Origin: Mansonella perstans
Lineage: Eukaryota; Nematoda; Chromadorea; Rhabditida; Onchocercidae
DNA: 64,000 nucleotides
Assembly: GCA_037074765.1 (NCBI GenBank)
Contig: JBAMDO010000169.1
Span: 1-64,000 of the forward strand
Reading direction: 5' to 3'
Shown: positions 33,730 to 46,851 of the stretch, one piece after another
Layout: the number at the start of each line of letters is the position of its first letter
Numbering within the stretch: the stretch's first letter is position 1
Position numbers and translations under genes: made by a program
The notes under the pieces: model-generated
Seen by the model: only the letters and a program-made list of their open reading frames with translations
What the model was told of the DNA's origin: nothing
Database searches by the model: none

Positions 33730-36700
33730 CTGCAAATACAAACAATATAATTTTTTTCGTATTTTTTAAAGTGAAATTTCATAAAATTTGGAAAATTTCA
33801 CAAAATGAAAATACTAGATAGTCATGCAGACAGAAAATGTGAAAAAGAGGACAAATTTTTCAGATTCATTCTTCTATTCATTATTAATACGGTAATTACT
33901 TTAGTAACTGCCAGCCACTGATTGTAAATTAACTAGCAATTAAACATGAAATATTTTGTCTCAAATTATTCAAACTGGCCAAAAATTAAATTTAATTTTG
34001 AACTAGCTAATAGCTAGCATAAAATCATTAACTGCATTTTAAATGAACAGTACCTTAATTTAAAGTAATCAAATTTAATAACTATTACATGTATATTTCA
34101 TTTTTAGCAGTAAAATGAATGTAATTAGAAAAGAATAATTCTAAAAAATTTCTTTTAAGCCTAATAATATTTGAGTATTTGAGTATAAATCATATTTTGT
34201 TTATTAAGGGAAAAAGCTTATTTAAATTTCCTTTCATCAAAAGGATGCAAAAATTACCGTCATTATTATTCGAATATTTGTATAACACTTAATTATAATG
34301 AAGAGCAAATCCATCCGGGAAAACAGAGGGGAAAGAAGAAAAGTAGAAACATTTATTACTTATCAATAATCACACATGAAAACAAAATAAACAAGCATGC
34401 CTCAAATTATTACATGTCATCATAGCACAACAATTATAAGTTGATATTCGTCTTTGTTTATTTTTGGGAAATTGGAACTTGTATATTTATATAGTTAACA
34501 GCCCTTCCCTCGCCTTTCTTGCTCTCCACAATCAAGTAGTATTCGAGGAATTTGACAAAAAAAAAACACACCAAATGATCCTATTATTCATTTAACCTTC
34601 CCATTCAATGCAAACAATGAATGATATTTGTAAATGTGAATGAAATTCTTAAATGCATTTTCTTCAGAAAAACTAAAAATACGATCTCAAATCTTTCATT
34701 CATTTATGAAACAAGTGGAAACGAAGAGTTTTTTACAATTAAAAATTTTTACGGATAATTTAGGATAGAAGAAAAAAAAACGACAGGAATGTTTATAAAT
34801 TTCAAAATTCTCTAAACGATATTACACATTAGCAAAAAAATAAAAAAAAACCCAAATAAACATAAATAAATGGAAAGAGATAAAAATCAGTTAAGCAAAT
34901 TAAACAGAATACCACACAAGCTTTAAAATTCATAGAGAAAAAAAAAATGCGTTAATTTTTCAATAAAATTTGATAAATTTTCTAAAACACGAAAACATCC
35001 AATTTGGTTATAATTAAATAATTATGTTGGAGAAAAAAAAAGGAAGAATAAAGAAGTAAGGCTTTTTTTAACAAATAACCGGATAGCAAATTATTGAATA
35101 CAGTGAAAAAAAAAATGCATGCATACTGTAGAAACTAAACATATTGATAAGTATTTGATTTAAAAATTCAAAGAAAAAAAAGAATTAAATAGCTTATAAT
35201 AACACATGAAAGAAAAAACTGTTTATTGGTAGAGCAGTAAAATTCAAAGTGAAATGAAAAAAAAAAAAAAAAACTGTTCATTGGCAGTGAAATTCTGAAG
35301 TGAAATAAGGGAAGGTAAGAAGTAATTTGTTATCATTAAGTGATTATAAAATTTTGTGAAGAATGCAAAATGAAATTTTCTTTTCAAATCTATCATACAT
35401 TTCCTCCTGCTCGTTTTGTTAAACTGAATCTTTCTTTTAATTATAAGAAAATATCCCGGTAAAAGAAAAATAAATCTATTACCCGCTTCATCTTCTTCTC
35501 TACCAATAAAAAAAAAAAGGAAATTTGAAACCTAGCAATCAACAAGCTATCCAATATCCCATATAGTTTAACATAAAGTTCCAAATTCCGTAACAATTAA
35601 TAAATGTTTGCTTTAGGTTAAAAAAAAACAAAAGAAAAAGAGAAAAAGTTGTTAGACAGTGTTTTTTTTTTTTTTTGATCAAACAGTGTTCAGTTCGCTT
35701 AACAAACGATCCAGTTCCTCCTGTAGTTGTTTTACTTTATTGTCCGAATGTTCCTTGGCTTCTGAAAAATTATTCGCACACTGATTAATTTATCACACAG
35801 ATTTAAAAAGTAAGATTAAAAAAGTAAAAAAAAAAGCAAAAAAGTTTATTCAAATTCTTCACAGCACATATTATAAGAATGAATTAAATACTATGTTGAA
35901 AATGTTTCTGTGTGGAAAACATGTTAATATGAAAAAGCATCTGAATGTTGTCATCAAAAAAAAGCAATTATACAAATTATGACTAATAAAAAGAAAAAAA
36001 AAAAAAAACTGTCTATAATCCATCACTAAATGACTACACTATATTTGATAATATTATCAAAATGCAATACTTAAATAATTAATAGTACTGCTAAATATTT
36101 TTGTAAACGAGCATACAGTTCAAAATCAAAAACAAAAACCATTTCAATTTTTTAAAATAAACTTAAGGTTCAAACATCATGCAAGCAATTCCAAATAACC
36201 AAGTATTAACGAAGTACATAAATCACAAAGAAAAAGATATTGTAGAGATTCATCAGAAAAATAGAGAAATTTTGTTTGTTTAAAAGGTTAAAGGTAAATG
36301 TTGATATCACTGCATTCGATATTTCTATCCATATAAAATTGTGCAGTACGGAACAAATCGAGAACATACACGTAAGTACGTTACACATAAGTACGTAGTA
36401 CATCACACTATTCATGCACACATGCATTTAAAAAAAAAGAAAATTGAGTAAACAAAATTGACGAAAATGACAAACAAAAATTGATACAGCATAGAAAACG
36501 GACGGATATTTAGGAGGTTTGAATCTCCTGGACAGTTTGTTCGATTTCTTCCGTCAAATTATGCACACGTTCCTTTTCGATTAATAACTCATCTGTAGTT
36601 CTCAATTAATTTACATTACGCGTATAACAACAAACAATTACATTAACAATCAACACAAAAAAAAAAAAAAAAAAAAAAAAACGAACCAAAAACAATGTCT

Positions 36701-39700
36701 GAAGAGAGTGTAGAAATGGAATGAAAAATTTAAAACTTCTCTAAGTTATTTCCTTCCAAAATAGAACCCTTATTTCAAATTATGCTAATCACATAGTAAT
36801 TATCTAATTACCTCGATGTTGCTCTCTCGATATTTAGATATATGACAAGAGAATGTGATTACGTTTCAGACCTTATGATTTGAAGTATTACTTAGGAAAA
36901 TCGGCTCGCTAAATAATTATTAGAAATTAATTTCTTCTTATTCACCTTTTTCGCTGAAAAAAATATGATAACAAATTAAACCCAAATAAATGAAATTAAA
37001 TCACGTAATATTATAATCAATAAAAAACTACTGTAACAAACCTTCAAGTCTATCAACTTCTTTCTGCAATTTCTGCACTGATCGTTCAGCAAATTCCGCT
37101 CGAGTTTCTGCCTGAAATAATTAATAATAAAATAATATTTTCCCCCAAATATTTCAAAAAAAAAAAAAAAAGAAAAAAAAGAAACCATATGCATCACATA
37201 AAGCAATATTTAGAAAAAACATCACTACATTTCACATTTACGCTTTCGTTGAAACTTTACAACAAAGAGATAAAAACTTCATGTTCAAGGTAAACTCAAG
37301 AAAACATTTCTTATTTCATGCCAATCATACCTCCTTTAAACGTGCCGAAACTGCACGAATTTGTTCTTCGTACGAATCTTCACGTTGTAGAGCTTTCTCT
37401 TCAGATACTTCCAAAGATTTCAAATTATTTCCAACAACACGAAGTTCTTCTTCCAACTCCACAATTTTGCTGCACAAATAACAAAAACAGCTATGCAAAC
37501 AACAAACAAAACATTTAAAGAACAAAATTTATGAAGCAAAAAAAAAAATGAAAAACTGAATTTGAAAAGAATCTTTAGTGTTCCATAACATTTTTACCAA
37601 AATGATCTGTATCTTTTAACGTATAGCTTAATCTTATTAGCTTAGCATTTTCATAGCATACAGCATTCAATATCCACTAATACTACTCACATTTTCACAA
37701 CACAACATCAACATTTCTGACAACCACAAAATAGCATCTATCACATAGCAACATTTGCCAGCAATGAAGTCAGCGGTATCATATTTTATGCTTTCTGTGA
37801 TTTATTTTACTTCTTTTAACCTGCTTCCTTACTTATATATTATAAATATTCAATATTATTGAGTACTTTGAAGTTATATAATCACTTATGTACTTTGGTT
37901 AATTAATACTTAACTTATTTCTCGTCATATTCATTCATTTTTGTTTCATACTGTTTGACTACTTTTGCTATTTTAAATACTACTGCAAATTTGGCTAACT
38001 TAATTTAATCAACCAAATTACCAAATGACTGACCAAATCATAATAGAAAAATTTCATTTTATTTGCTCAAGCACGGTTTTTGCTTTTTTATTTGACAAAA
38101 AAAATATGTTTAAAATATAGAAGAAATTATACCTATCCATTAATTTTTTTTGTACTAAAATTGATACTTCATTAATAGTATCACATTAAAAATTCAAGAC
38201 TGCTGCCCTTTTTTTTAAATTAAAAATTTTGCCTTGAATCATTTCAGCACTATATTTTCCCAATCAAAGAATTAATTATAATATTTAAGTTTCCCTTCAA
38301 AAAAAAAAAAAAAGAAAATCTAACTATAAAAAGAGCCTTTTTCTCACATTTATTTCACCAATTCCTAAGCGATAGTATTCTTTAAAAAAAAAAACCACGA
38401 AAGACATCTGAAAAAATCACTATTTTCATCTAATTTTTAAATTTCATAACTGCAATTGCTATACATTTTGTTATCAAGCTTAATGATTGCACTATATTAG
38501 AAAACTGACATTATCTCAAATACCAGTCAACATTTCATTTTTAACTAGAACCACAGAAATTTCAATTTAGATAATCAATTTTTGTAAATCTATCAAGTTT
38601 CTACCGTACCGCTGACCCCAATATTTTCACCATTTTCACCTCTTTGATCCGATTCTGTAAGTTTTGTATACAGTCGAAGAATGAATTTTCACGTTGCAGA
38701 GCACGTTCCTCATGAACTTCCAATGTTTTCAAGTTCATTCCCACAACAACCAATTCCCGTTCCATTTCATGTGCTTTTCTGTTGTTTCATTCAATGTATT
38801 ATTTCCAAAAATTAAAAAAAAAAATTTAATGCTCCCAATATCAGCCTAACATATACGACAAAACGCTTTTTGTTGTAATTTCTCTATTATAATTGAGAAT
38901 TTTCATGAAATCATTTCATGCTGAGCATTAGTAGTACAAGCAATTAATCTCGCTCCCCTAATTTCCCGTTTATTTCATATTTAACTAATAATTGCTAAAT
39001 TACTAATCACAAACAAAAATCATAGCAACAGTCCTGATTCCTGATTTAGCAGTAAACCTTATGTACATATTAAAACTTCATATTTTCTTTTTATGAAAAA
39101 AATCCTCAAAAAGTAGTCAATTTAGATGCTATACATGGTTACCGCAAATTAACAGAATAAGTCACTTCCCACATCCATACAACTTCTTCAAAATCTTCGT
39201 CTTTCCTGAATTTTCGAGAAAACTAAAGAACTATTTGAAACAAATATATCATATTCTGCCTAAGAATGATAAAGAAAATAGAATGGAAAAAAAAATGCTG
39301 ACATACACAAAAAAAACAGCTCGAACTCACATAGCCTAACGTAAAAGTGCTTAACTTAATCTTTTCCCAAGCTTTCTGCATTTTTAAACGTTAACCCATC
39401 CTAAATTTCAATTTAATTTCAGTAAATTTTTTGACTGATAACTAACTTTTCACCAGCTTCCGCACGTTCTTCAGCTCGTTCCAAATCCGCTTCAACCATA
39501 GCTAATTTACGAGCTACCTGGAAATAAAATTTGTGAAATGATTCAAGATGAAATATTTCACTAAAACTGATTAATAATTCTTTGCACTGTTAATTAAACA
39601 AAAATTGGTGAGTGAAAAACAACACATAATGATCATATAATCTCCTGAACAACACGATATTAGAGAGATAAAGCACAAATTAAACAGACAATTATTAAAG

Positions 39701-42700
39701 ATAACTTTAGCATTAAACATCTAATATGATATTCAGGCCAAACAAAGCATGACAGTATATCGGATAAGAATGTATCTATTAAAAGTTCAAATTAAGCTAC
39801 TTATTAAACAGTTCTGCGTATTCTCATAAATTAATTGTAAGAATGGATAACTAAAATGCCTGATGTTTTCTTGATAAAATAGGAAATGCTTTAGTACTAT
39901 ACCATCTAAATCTTGTTAATGTTAAAATTGTTACTGTTTCAGTTTCCTATAGATGTTACGGTATTCAAGTGATAAATTGAATGGCACAAACAAAATTGAT
40001 TAAAAAGTTGGAATTTTTACAAAATCAGATTGGATTTAACAGAAATTTTTGAATCTATGAAATTTTTCTAAGCTAAGCTTAAAAGTAATTTCAAAAAATT
40101 AAACATATAACCAACAAACAATGATTAGTAAATAAGAAAAAAAGTAGACATCGATCAGAAAAAAAGAAGAAAATAATTTTTTGAGCAAATTTCAAAAAAA
40201 AAAAGGAAAAACCATACAATTAAAGAAATGAATTAAAAATATAAAATTAAACAATCTATTTTACTAGAATGTTAATAAATAGTAGTAAGATATAATTTTT
40301 TTCCCCTCATACAGAGGAAAAATAACCCATTAATTCATATAAAATTACATATATACTAAATTATTCAAAACAAGTCCAATTTCACTAATTATTTTTCCAA
40401 TCTACAATAATAACAATTGACTGATTGATAAGCATCTTACCGTACGCATGTAAATCAGCAAATGTTTGTCTAGGAACTTCAACACAAAATATACGTCATT
40501 AGCGTATCATTCTTATCATCATCAAATTAAATTTTTAATGCAAATTTTTTATATGAATAAATAAATATAACGAACAAAATAAATATGCATGCAAATTCTT
40601 AAATGTTAATTTAAAAAATAAAAACAAAGCAATTCACTCTTTTTTCAAATATTTCTCATATATTAATTAGTTAATAGTATTATTATATGGGGCGGAAAAA
40701 TGATTATTTGAACGAAGAGAAAAATTTTACATAAACTAATAATATCAATAACAAATATTCATCTCTCTCTCTCTCTCTCTCTCTTCCTTTTTCTCTCTCT
40801 TTGTCCTGATTTAAATTATTTCACTTTGTTTCAGTGTACACTTTGTCACCTCATCGTATTTCCGATCCGCTTCTTCGGCTAACAGTTGTGCTTCTTTCAA
40901 CTGTGATTCCACTGTATTGGCACGTTCTTCATCTTGGAATGAACGATTTTCCATGACCTTGCGAACACTAAATCCCCAATATAACACAAAATTATATAAA
41001 TGATTTTTCTTCATTCCTATCATTTATTTTCTTCCCATTTAATAGTTAAATTTTATTCTTCAATTTATCAAATATTTTATTGCGAAAAAATTAAATTTTC
41101 CCATTTTATACAAGAAATGAACAAAATGTTACGTTCAAAAAAATTATTCCTTCCACATTTAACCTTTCATTTTATAATTTTTTATTAAAAAGAAAACAAG
41201 CCTTAATTTAATAAAATGCTAAAATTTATTTTGACAAAAATTTCTTTCTTTCTTTATCATTAATTAAAATTTGATGAAATGAAAGAAAAACCAACCGTCA
41301 GAAGCCTTTTTTTTTTAAAACAGTTGTACAGAATGATATATAGGAAGAAATGAAAGATTTCAAAGAATGAAAGAAAGAAGCAAAAGAAGCAAATTTGAAA
41401 AAAAAAAATTGTACATATAAATTCTTTCAAAAAGAAATGAAAGCAAAAATAAAAAGGTTCATAAAAATACACACACACACAATACAAAAAAAAAAAAAAA
41501 AACATACAAATATTAAAAATTAGAAATAGTTTAAAAAGAAAATTCAGGAAAAGTGAATAAAAATGATTGATTGTAGGGTAAATAGTATTTCAATTTACAT
41601 GTATGCAAATTTAATTAATAGTGAAAACAAATTTGTTAGGGTTTAAATAAGAAGAAAAATGCACAACCTCGTCTGATTTATTTTCTGTCTCAGCCAGCAA
41701 TGTTTGTGCTTCCCGTAATTTATGCTCCAAATCACCGCAACGATCATGATCCACGTCAATGCGATTTTCCAATGCTTTACGTGCGCTAAATTAATGAGGG
41801 AAAAACAACACACATGTTTTTATAAAATTTACAAACAACATTCCGTTAATTAATTTGTTATTTAAAAAAAAAAAGTAGATAAATTAGGAATGAAAGATTT
41901 TGTAAATTGTAACAAGGGAAAAAAAAAACATTACTTTAAAATATTGAAAAGTTATTATCAATCAAATAAAAAAAGTTAACGTTAAAAGCACTCAACACAC
42001 CCAAGTATTATTACTATTTTGTAATATAGTTTAGTTGTCAATAAGAATTATTATTTTATTTTGTTTCCCATTTTTTTTTGTTTCTTTTTTTATTCATATG
42101 TTTATTTTATGTTACCTTTTCTGAAATTAAATAAGTATTTCAATTTACTAAAAAAACAGTAAATTCTTTTATTACTTGAAGAACACTTTTTTTTTTCCAT
42201 CATAGTAAAAATCTAAAAAAAAAAGTGTGGAAAGATTTCCTGTAGTATATTTGATGTGTGAAATAATCAGAGATTGAAAAAAAAAATCATATCAAAATAG
42301 GTTCAGTGATTTTTAAATTAATCTTAATTGATATAGGAAAAGCATGCAACAATTTGCAATCCATTAATGCGTTCATATAGTTGATGAGATTATTGCAAAC
42401 AATAGTGACAACATTAATTTACGCGTATAAAACATGAAAGACATATTAAACAAATCACATAATTAACAACAACAACAACAAAACAAACAAACAGTTGACA
42501 ATGAACAGTTGACAATCACTATTTTTCAAATGCTTCACCAGTCCGTAATTGATATTTTATTTAAAACAACAATTATTAAAAAGTTGATTTGATAGATGTA
42601 TACATTTAGCCTTATATAAGACAAGAGAATTTCTTGAAAAAAAAAATTTCGAAATAAAATAAAATTGACAATAAAAAAAAATGAATGAAATGACCTCGTC

Positions 42701-44208
42701 ATATTTTCGATCTGCTTCATCAGCAATTATTTTTACCGCATCAACTTGTACCTCCAATGCATTAGCTCGATCTTCATCCTGTTCTGATCGTGCCATCATT
42801 GATTTACGAGCACTATCACAGAAGAAAACAAAAAAACGATACAACAACATTTAACACAAACAACAAAACATATGTAACAGCATTAGTTAATTATATCGTA
42901 AACTCACTCATACTTAATTAGCTTTGTTACCTAGTAGGTTAATTGTATAGAAAGTTGGTAAAGAAAAAACAAAAAAAAAAAAAAAATGAAATTATCCTTT
43001 TTTGTGAATAATTTTAATCAACACAAAATTTCAGTATTTTTTTGAGATTAGATTAAAAAAAGCAAAATAATTTGCAAAAAGTTAGCATTTCAAAAAAAAA
43101 AAGCTCAATAGATATTTCAGAATGTTTTACAAATTTTTTTTCTCTCATCAATCAAATAATAAATCCGACACTTTAAATGTGCAGCTAGTAGTCTCAATGT
43201 ATGATCCATACATTTAACATTTATCTCTTTTAATTGTGTCATTTCTGCAGTATTTTTTTATGTGCAATAACTTGTCGTTTTAGATTACGATATGGATTAT
43301 ACATTATATATATATATCTATGTGTTTGTATGTGTGTATGTATGTATGTATGTTTGTGAATTTCAAATAAAACTAATCAAAAACAAAGTTCGATTTTCAA
43401 TCAATTTTTTTCTTTTAGTTTTTATCCAGAAACATGCTCTATTTTACTATGTTATCGTGCTATATTTGGAAAAAATAAATGAAGGAAACAAAAAAAAAAA
43501 AAGAAATAGAGAAAGGAATGAGAAGATGAAAAGGAGGCTGAGGAGGCCTTCGTGGAATAATGGACAAAATAAATTACTGATGGCTGCCGTTTCGGTTGGC
43601 TTCTCTTTTTTTTTCCGGCTGAACAAAATTTCTGGAAAACCCTCCTCTTGGAGTTACTCCAGAACTTTGTTACCGGTTTTGCCGAAATTATCTCGCTGAC
43701 CGTTCAGATTCATCAGCTGTATGAGTTGCTTCTTCCAATTTATCCGTTGCAATCTTCAGACGTTCCTCCGCTCGTTCCAATTCCTCTTCCAGAAGCGTCA
43801 TACGACGATTCAGGGCTGCTACCTCAGCCTCCGCCTAGAAGTTGTAGTTTTCGGTTTGTACCTTCCTTCACTTTCCTCCGATACTAACCTTCTAGTCCGA
43901 AACAAATGCAACAAAAATATCCCTACATCCTACAAATCCTAAAAAAAAAAGCAGTAATCCCTAGAAATCCTACATAATTATTTGAGATAGGGAAATTTAG
44001 GTTTTTCATACATCGAATTATTTTGGCATTTTAATTCGATATTTTCAATATATATAAAATTTTTAATTTGATTTAGCATTATTTTTTTTTGCTGTTTTTC
44101 AATGTTATGTTTTTTCTTTTCAATTTTATTAGTTCTAAAAATAAAGATTATAAATTTTTTGTGATATGAAAAACAAAATTTTCAAAACTTTTTTTAAAAT
44201 AATTTTTG

Positions 44209-44239
<31 letters not shown>

Positions 44240-45882
44240 TTGACAAGCAAGAAAATTGTTTCATAGTAAAAGAAAACAAAATCTTGCTCGTCATTTTTCT
44301 CTCTACTTTGATGTTACCGTTCAGCCTCATCAGCTGCTTTTGATGCTTCCTCTAATTTTTCTGTGGCACTTTTTAAACGGTCCTCTGTCCGTTCCAAATC
44401 CTCCTCAACAAGCACAATCCGACGATTTAGCGCTGCTACCTCTGCTTCAGCCTGAAATAAAATCATTTGTCTCTTTTTTTCTTTTTTAGATAATGCATAA
44501 AAATTTAAACATTAATATATTGTAGAAGCATTGTAATTTTAAATTTATAAAATTTTAATTTTTCAATTAGCTTTTAAATTTATTAATATAAAGTTACCCA
44601 TAATTATTTTCGAATCATTATTATTTTTACATTAAAATTGCTAATATCTTTGCGGCAATGAAATTTACTAATATTTGTAAAATTCTACATCCTATGAGAG
44701 CAACCCTCAATTTCTAACAAATATATGAAAAGATGAGAGCTACAATTGATAAAGTTCGATTGAAATTTTTATAGAATATTGCAAATGTAAAAGATATACA
44801 ATGTCCTACATATAAAAGGAGAAATTATTAAATAAGAATAGGCCAAGTCTAAAATGATAATAGAAGTAAGATGACAAAAGTATTTGAAAGAAAAGAGAGC
44901 AACATACTTAGAAGTTTCAATTTATTTTTACTTTTTCCTTTTATTTCCTCATCAATAATAACTATTTCACTATTCCTATTATCCTTTCAATTCCAATTAT
45001 GTATCTAACCATCAAATTTCACTTGACAGTTTGAACCGTCAAACATTTCAAAATTTACAGAAGTTTCCAGATAACAATTGTTAGTGTCACATCTATATCT
45101 TTTGATAACTCTCAATAACAGTAGTAATAAATAAGAAAAAAAAATACTAATAATAATATTAAAAATGAGAGTACTAATAAGTGTAAATAATAACAACAAT
45201 AATAATAATAACATGTATTAAAGGATTTCATTTTATAATCTTCAAAATATCAAAATTCAGAATTAATCTTGATAGAATTATCTTCCTTTTTGATATCTTC
45301 TCTTAGATAAGTTTAACTTTTCAATGAATTCAATGCACTGTTATAATATAAATAGCGCAATCATCATTTCGATTTGCCATTCTTTGTATGGATATTAACA
45401 GGTCTCCAAAAAAAAAAAAAAAAAAAACTTTCTTCCGTTTTAAAAAAAAAATCTTCAATAATTGATTGCAATTATCGTTTCTATCCCAGTATTTCATTCA
45501 ACTAATCTATTTTATCATTACTATTCCGTTTATTACATTTTATTTCTTATCATATCAAATCAATATAAATTTAATTGATATTTAAAAATGTTTGATCTTT
45601 TTTGAAGTTTTTTTTTTTTTTTTAAAACAAACTAAATTTTTGTAATTTGAGAAATTCTTACACACTGAAAACTTTCCCCCAAGAATTATTCACTCTATTT
45701 GTCTTTTTTCTTTTTCTTTTACTTCTCATTTTACGCAAAAAATTTTCTACAACACTCTCTTGCCTGTACTATTGATTTTTCCCTAGCATTTTTATCATTC
45801 CTTACCATTTGAATTATCCATTTGAAATTTATGCCACAGATGTTTTCAATTTTTCAATATGAAAAATAGAAAGAGAAAGAGA

Positions 45883-45915
<33 letters not shown>

Positions 45916-46851
45916 AGATAAACAGGAATCTCAGCGAATAACAGATTTCCTTTTTCATCGACAACATTCATTTTCCCATTGCAAATAATTTTAAGTTTAC
46001 ATTCCAGTGATTATCTTTTGAATGAAACATTGTATTAGTAATCATTCATTTCCGCAACATTTTCAAATATTTATTTCACTGCAAAAAATTATCCTTCAAT
46101 TAATTTCCAATAAACTAATCACTTTTCCTCAAAATAAACAATTAAACTTTTTTTTTTCTATGTTTTTAACTTTAACATAAAGAAATTGAATTTAAGAATA
46201 TAACAGAAATGTGATGAAAATGTAAACATTTCTCAATTTGTATAAAGTTATTTGTTGAAAAGTGGAACTGAAGAATACTTTAAATTAAGCAAATAACTGA
46301 AAACTAGAAAAGGCAAATAGATAATTAAATATAAACATTCATTTGAGTACGACAGAAATATCATTTAATATTGCAATCACTACAGTAGCAAAAAAAAAAA
46401 AAAGAAAAGAAATCTTTTAAAACTAAATCTCAAACTAATAACATTATTAAATTTTCTAAATTTTTTAAAAAAAAACAATTGTTTTCATTTATTATTTCAT
46501 CTTAAAATATAACTAAGTGAATGTTTAATATATGCAACACTTAACAATTAACAAAAGATTGGGATGGATTAAATCAAAACTGATTACACAAAAACAAAAG
46601 CCAGTTAATTTTGAAATTGCAATTTTTTCCAAGTAATAAATGTATGAATTTAAAGTTTGTCTCAACTGATTAATTACATTCAAATTCATACGTACCTCTT
46701 CACGTTTCTTTCGTTCCTCTTCCAGAAGCCGTTTCACTTCGCCCGCTTCATCTTTTGCTGTTTCCGCTTCTTCTCGAGCTTGGCGCATTTTTTTCTTCAG
46801 TACATCAAGAAGTGATGTTTGTTGGGCTCCAGCTTTTTCGGATTTCGACAT
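33647..46851 (-). CDS. lev-11: tropomyosin, short (256-residue) isoforms from internal start
   Basis: The first exon at 46851-46696 encodes 52 residues and joins the same body exons in phase 0, giving 771 bases and 256 residues. In C. elegans, low-molecular-weight tropomyosins come from an internal promoter and serve non-body-wall tissues such as pharynx or intestine; the same use here is inference. The first exon has a non-helical start ([18 protein letters not shown]) and then charged coiled coil. Confidence 0.92.

Noticed and set aside
36820..36860. Possible extra tropomyosin exon piece (NIERATSR followed by GTAATT)
   Set aside because: No acceptor AG upstream in a usable phase.
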